Below, one piece after another: positions 6,659 through 10,242 of a stretch of DNA of 10,242 nucleotides. The stretch is from Eudoraea sp. (lineage in GTDB: Bacteria > Bacteroidota > Bacteroidia > Flavobacteriales > Flavobacteriaceae): contig JABDPH010000469.1 in assembly GCA_013042925.1 (NCBI GenBank), forward strand, positions 1-10,242. Direction: 5' to 3'. The notes beneath the pieces were generated by a model. That model searched no databases. It was not told the DNA's origin and worked only from the letters and a program-made list of their open reading frames with translations. The first letter of the stretch is position 1; each line of letters begins with the position of its first letter. The position numbers and the translations under genes were made by a program.

Positions 6659-8830
6659 ATGCAAATAATAGATAAAAAGACTTTACAAGATTTAGAATTC
6701 CCGCAGGTATTACAACAATTGTCTGACCGCTGTAGTACAGAGTTGGGAAAAATGGATGCTTTATCTATACAGCCAATATCAGAAAAGAAAGAGCTCTTGG
6801 AAATTCTGGGCCAAACATCAGAATATCTGGCTTCTTTTAGCAATGATAATAAGATACCAAATCACGGATTTGATACAATAAACAATGAGCTAAAGCTGCT
6901 CAAAATAGAAAATACTACCCTGGAAATTTCAGGTTTCCGGCGGATTGCTCATATCTGTACTCTGGTAAATACACACAAAAAGTTCTTTAAAAAATTTAAG
7001 GAATATTATCCCTTATTATTTTCTTGCATCGAACAAATAGAATCCAATACCGAGATAACTACTAATATTGGATTGGTTATCGATCGCTTTGGTGAGGTGA
7101 AAGACAATGCTTCGGAAGCATTAAAAATAATTCGCAGGCAAATAAACCAGGTTAAAGGAAAGATCAATCAAAGTTTTGCTACTGCACTTAATGCTAGTCA
7201 GTCTGCTGAATATTTGGATGAAATTCGAGAGTCTGTTGTAGACAATCGCAGGGTACTAGCTGTTAAAGCTATGTACAGACGTAAGGTTAAGGGAACTGTT
7301 ATGGGAACCTCCAAAACGGGAAGTATTGTTTATATAGAACCAGAAGCGTCATTAAAGTACAGCAGGGAACTCAATAACCTGGAATTTGATGAAAAAGAAG
7401 AAATTCAAAGGATTCTTAATCAATTAACAGATTTAATAAGACCTTACGAATATCTCCTCCGGGAGTACCAAAGTTTTCTTACACAGATTGATATTACTGC
7501 TGCCAAGGCAAAATATGCTAGAGATATGAATGCACTATTGCCTGAAATAAATGATTCTAGCAGGCTTTATTTGCGAGATGCTTTCCATCCCTTGCTTTTT
7601 CTAACTAACAAAAAAAGCGGTGAAAAGACATGGCCACAAACTATTGAGTTACATCCGGAAAACAGGATAATCATAATTTCAGGTCCAAATGCAGGAGGAA
7701 AAAGCATTACGCTAAAAACCATTGGATTACTTCAGGTTATGCTGCAAAGCGGTCTTTTGATTCCTGTTCATGAACGAAGTTCTGTATGTTTGTTTAAAAA
7801 TATACTTACGGATATAGGAGACAATCAATCTATTGAGAATCATCTGAGCACTTATAGTTACAGACTTAAGAACATGAATCGGTTTCTTCGGAAGTGTAAT
7901 AAGAATACCTTATTCCTTATTGATGAATTTGGAACCGGAAGTGATCCTGAATTAGGGGGCGCCCTTGCAGAGGCATTTTTAGAAGTTTTTTATGAACGTG
8001 GTGCATTTGGCGTTATCACCACACATTATGCTAACCTTAAGGCCTTAGCTGATGAGTTACCGCACACCACAAATGCGAATATGCTTTTCAATTCTAAAAC
8101 TCTGGAACCTACCTTTCAATTAGAGTTAGGGCAGCCAGGCAGTTCTTTTACTTTTGAAGTAGCGCAGAAAAATGGAATTCCTTATAATTTGATAAACAAG
8201 GCCAAGAAGAAGGTGGAACGCGGTAAATTGCGATTTGATGCCACCATTGCTAAAATGCAAAAGGAACGGAACAAAATGGCTCAAACCGGATCCAGGCTAA
8301 AAGAAGAAGAATCCAAAGCTCGGGATGAATCAATAAGGTTAGAAAAATTAAATGCAAAGATTAAATCTAAATTAGAAAATTATCAGGAGCTGTATGATCA
8401 TGACCAGCGAATGATACATTTGGGTAATAAAATAAACACAGCAGCAGAAAAATATTTTTTAGACAAAAAAAAGCGCGTTTTGGTCTCAGAACTTTTGCGA
8501 ATTGTGGAGACTGAAAATAGTAAGCGGAAAAAGAAATCCGCCACTAAGGCCAAGGTAGAAAGACAAAAGAAGCTAGAAACTGCACAAGAAGTTCAGAAAA
8601 AAGTAAAAGTAATACGGGAGAAAAAGAAAACTGATAGCAGAAAAGCCAAATTAAAGGAAAAAAATAAACCAAGACCCGTATTTAAAATTGGCGACCGGGT
8701 AAGGATGCATGATGGCCGGGCAGTAGGAAGTATAGATAAACTAGAGAAAAATAAAGCAGTAGTCAATTACGGGATGTTTACAACCAATGTGAGTGTGGAT
8801 CAATTAGAATTGGTTGAAACCAAAAAGTAG
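6659..8830 (+). CDS. mutS2: MutS2-family ATPase lacking the Smr nuclease domain
   Basis: The 723-residue protein starts MQIIDKKTLQDLEFPQVLQQ, the usual MutS2 N-terminus. The lever/clamp region is coiled (about 130-300). The ABC-type ATPase follows: Walker A GPNAGGKS (342-349), Walker B LFLIDE (418-423) followed by FGTGSDPELGG, and the switch His456 in THYANLKAL. After it come a long, very basic coiled region (about 515-665) and a small KOW-like beta module, FKIGDRVRMHDGRAVGSIDKLEKNKAVVNYG (about 675-705). The gene ends there: the LDLRG and nuclease motifs of the Smr domain seen in Bacillus MutS2 are absent. MutS2 proteins lack the mismatch-recognition domain of MutS and act on recombination intermediates or on stalled/collided ribosomes. 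An in-frame ATG at 6578 would add 27 residues that do not look like MutS2 and would lie upstream of the promoter, so 6659 is preferred. Confidence 0.92.
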   Translation: MQIIDKKTLQDLEFPQVLQQLSDRCSTELGKMDALSIQPISEKKELLEILGQTSEYLASFSNDNKIPNHGFDTINNELKLLKIENTTLEISGFRRIAHICTLVNTHKKFFKKFKEYYPLLFSCIEQIESNTEITTNIGLVIDRFGEVKDNASEALKIIRRQINQVKGKINQSFATALNASQSAEYLDEIRESVVDNRRVLAVKAMYRRKVKGTVMGTSKTGSIVYIEPEASLKYSRELNNLEFDEKEEIQRILNQLTDLIRPYEYLLREYQSFLTQIDITAAKAKYARDMNALLPEINDSSRLYLRDAFHPLLFLTNKKSGEKTWPQTIELHPENRIIIISGPNAGGKSITLKTIGLLQVMLQSGLLIPVHERSSVCLFKNILTDIGDNQSIENHLSTYSYRLKNMNRFLRKCNKNTLFLIDEFGTGSDPELGGALAEAFLEVFYERGAFGVITTHYANLKALADELPHTTNANMLFNSKTLEPTFQLELGQPGSSFTFEVAQKNGIPYNLINKAKKKVERGKLRFDATIAKMQKERNKMAQTGSRLKEEESKARDESIRLEKLNAKIKSKLENYQELYDHDQRMIHLGNKINTAAEKYFLDKKKRVLVSELLRIVETENSKRKKKSATKAKVERQKKLETAQEVQKKVKVIREKKKTDSRKAKLKEKNKPRPVFKIGDRVRMHDGRAVGSIDKLEKNKAVVNYGMFTTNVSVDQLELVETKK

Positions 8831-8871
8831 TTATTGATAATTAATAGCAAAGGAATCCCTTGTCTAAATTG

Positions 8872-8900
8872 GCATATAATTAAATATTCCCTCTATATGC
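8872..8900. repeat. Inverted repeat after mutS2
   Basis: GCATATA (8872-8878) and TATATGC (8894-8900) are perfect 7-bp inverted arms around a 15-nt loop, 41 nt after the mutS2 stop. A second, weaker pairing (AAGG with CCTT) lies at about 8850-8862. Neither is followed by a T-run, so a classical terminator is doubtful. An operator or an mRNA 3' end structure is possible. Confidence 0.25.
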
Positions 8901-8970
8901 AATCCCCCTAGTTTCTTAAATTGATTATAAAACCTATCGGAATCTTGCTTTTAGGCCTTATTTTTACCTT

Positions 8971-9384
8971 GTGATAGCAAATAGCGATAAAAAAATTATT
9001 TTGTTCGATGGCGTTTGCAACCTTTGCAATAGTTCCATTCAGTTTGTCATTAGGCATGATAAAAAAAATCGTTATAAGTTTGCAGCCTTGCAAAGTGATA
9101 CGGCCAAAATGCTTTTGAATGAAAGGGGTATAGATTCATCACAAATAGATTCAATCATACTAATTGACCCTAATACTGCCTATTATATTAAATCAACTGC
9201 GGCTTTGGAGATTGGTAAATCTTTTGGTGGTGGTTGGCGTCTGTTAAGTATTTTTGAATGGGTTCCAAGACCTATTAGAGATTGGATCTATGATCTGATA
9301 GCCAAAAACAGGTATAGCTGGTTTGGTAAACAAAATGACTGCATGATACCCACCCCGGAACTAAAGGCAAAATTTCTGGATTAG
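8971..9384 (+). CDS. DCC-family thiol-disulfide oxidoreductase (DUF393)
   Basis: This 137-residue protein has the family-defining N-terminal motif FDGVCNLCN (12-20), with the CxxC pair Cys16 and Cys19 directly after the first beta strand (KIILFDG), as in a thioredoxin-like fold. Further conserved parts are FAALQSD (37-43), SIILID (61-66), the STAALEIGKSFGGGWRLL helix (75-92), VPRPIRDWIYDLIAKNRYSWFG (98-119) and a second Cys near the C-terminus (Cys124). The DCC family is predicted to perform dithiol/disulfide exchange, with partners mostly unknown. There is no signal peptide, so a cytoplasmic location is expected. The start is GTG at 8971. The frame is open back to 8920, but the residues before the GTG do not resemble the family and no ATG occurs there. 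It stands alone after mutS2 and converges on the DUF1704 gene, with stop codons 1 nt apart. Confidence 0.88.
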   Translation: MIANSDKKIILFDGVCNLCNSSIQFVIRHDKKNRYKFAALQSDTAKMLLNERGIDSSQIDSIILIDPNTAYYIKSTAALEIGKSFGGGWRLLSIFEWVPRPIRDWIYDLIAKNRYSWFGKQNDCMIPTPELKAKFLD

Positions 9385-9385
9385 T

Positions 9386-10242
9386 CTATTTCAAATTATT
9401 TAAAATAAAATCGAGCGTGGGGTTTGAGCTCCTATTTGTCGTATATGCCAGATTATTATGGCTGATGGGCTTAGCTAAACCTAAATTTTGCAAATATTTT
9501 ATTTGATCAGCATTGTTCATCGCTACTTTTCCGGTAAGTAATACATCCATAGACTCGCCATTTTTATAACGTTTGTAGATTTTTTTCAATCCACTAAGAT
9601 ATAGTCGATCCTTGGTGAAACCTCCGCCTCTATGTGCTCTTAGTGTTATTGAAAATGCGTCATTTCTGTTCAATTTGTATTGGTTATGTATCAGATCGAA
9701 GGTGTCTGCAAAACTATAACCTTTAATTAAACTATCTGATGCTAAAACTCTATATGCTAGTTCTTTAAGTCTTTTAATTGTAAGCGCACCGCTCATGTAT
9801 TCGCTAAAAACTGCCAATCCTTCCTGAGTTTCTACATTTTTTGGAAAACCGTTGGAAAATATTTTTAAAGGTTGAAGAGAAGCATTAAAAGTAGTTACCA
9901 GGTGTACCCCAATCTCATGATTTGCTAATGTAAGCAGTTGGTTTTGGCTAAACCTTGCATTGCGTTTTATAAGTAATGTTTTGGTTGCATTGCTTACCAT
10001 TGCGTCAGCTGCAATGTGGGTCGCAAATTTAATGTTAACAGGAAATTCATATGATGCGGCAAAATCTTCAAAATAAGCCCTGGCATCCTCCGTGGAAAAT
10101 ACAGTTTCCATATCAACACTTGCCGGTTCATCTTCAAAATGAAGTATAAATTTTGCATTTTGAACATCCTTTTCTGTAGGGGTTCCATAAATATTAAGGG
10201 AATTGTAATAAAACTCTTTACCCTTGCCAATAGTTTTGATGC
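9386..10242 (-). CDS. DUF1704 (QEGLA-motif) zinc metalloprotease-like protein, 5' end outside window
   Basis: The frame is open through the right edge: 43 sensible codons (KGKEFYYNSLNIYGTPTEKD and on) precede the first ATG at 10111, so that ATG is internal and 284 C-terminal residues are visible. The metal site is NHEIGVH, an HExxxH motif (visible His108, Glu109, His113), followed by ETQEGLAVFSEY (138-149), whose QEGLA gives the family its name and whose Glu is a candidate third zinc ligand. These features place it in DUF1704/TIGR02421, called 'flavohemoglobin expression-modulating QEGLA motif protein' in databases. The eukaryotic MATCAP/KIAA0895 tyrosine carboxypeptidases share this domain. 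A peptidase role in the bacterial protein is inference, and no signal peptide can be assessed. A YRAHRGGGF-like segment (TLRAHRGGGFTKDRLYL, about 199-215) is another conserved block. It is convergent with the DCC gene. Confidence 0.88.
   Translation of the reverse strand, partial: IKTIGKGKEFYYNSLNIYGTPTEKDVQNAKFILHFEDEPASVDMETVFSTEDARAYFEDFAASYEFPVNIKFATHIAADAMVSNATKTLLIKRNARFSQNQLLTLANHEIGVHLVTTFNASLQPLKIFSNGFPKNVETQEGLAVFSEYMSGALTIKRLKELAYRVLASDSLIKGYSFADTFDLIHNQYKLNRNDAFSITLRAHRGGGFTKDRLYLSGLKKIYKRYKNGESMDVLLTGKVAMNNADQIKYLQNLGLAKPISHNNLAYTTNRSSNPTLDFILNNLK

Noticed and set aside
8908..9093. Minus-strand 61-residue ORF opposite the start of the DCC gene
   Set aside because: It covers the conserved CxxC-coding region on the other strand and has no recognisable features.
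9994..10230. Separate 78-residue minus-strand ORF at the right edge
   Set aside because: It overlaps the DUF1704 gene in another frame; the DUF1704 frame remains open and protein-like to the window end, so this ORF is a shadow.

Overview
The window looks like an ordinary chromosomal segment of a marine or soil Bacteroidota, most likely a member of the Flavobacteriaceae. The DNA is AT-rich, starts lack clear Shine-Dalgarno sequences, and several starts are preceded by the Bacteroidota promoter pattern (TTTG, about 19 nt, TAnnTTTG). The gene set also fits: an E1 dehydrogenase of the type fused in Bacteroidota, a DUF1835 protein, a DUF6340-like lipoprotein and a MutS2 without an Smr domain. The organism assignment is inference from this content. 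No rRNA, tRNA, CRISPR array, insertion sequence or phage gene was seen.

Left part (1-1903). The 5' end of a thiamine-diphosphate 2-oxo-acid dehydrogenase E1 gene runs off the left edge on the minus strand. Divergent from it is a complete isopenicillin-N-synthase-type Fe(II)/2-oxoglutarate oxygenase. It is followed by a small SUI1/YciH (eIF1-like) translation factor.

Middle (2044-5350). Three plus-strand genes form a tight operon: a DUF1835 protein, a uridine-phosphorylase-like nucleoside phosphorylase one base after it, and a periplasmic-binding-protein-fold protein with no signal peptide. The last starts at a TTG overlapping the phosphorylase stop by 4 nt. This operon converges on ung (uracil-DNA glycosylase), with a 14-nt overlap of the 3' ends.

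Right part (5440-10242). A predicted lipoprotein with a TPR-like C-terminus lies upstream of ung on the minus strand. It is divergent from mutS2, whose true start is probably 81 nt downstream of the longest ORF start because a near-consensus promoter lies between the two. Next come a DCC-family thiol-disulfide oxidoreductase (GTG start) and, convergent and 1 nt away, the 3' part of a DUF1704 (QEGLA-motif) zinc metalloprotease-like gene that runs off the right edge.

No obviously new defence or mobile system is present. The least explained parts are the DUF1835/phosphorylase/soluble-PBP operon, the DUF1704 metallopeptidase-like protein and the Smr-less MutS2.
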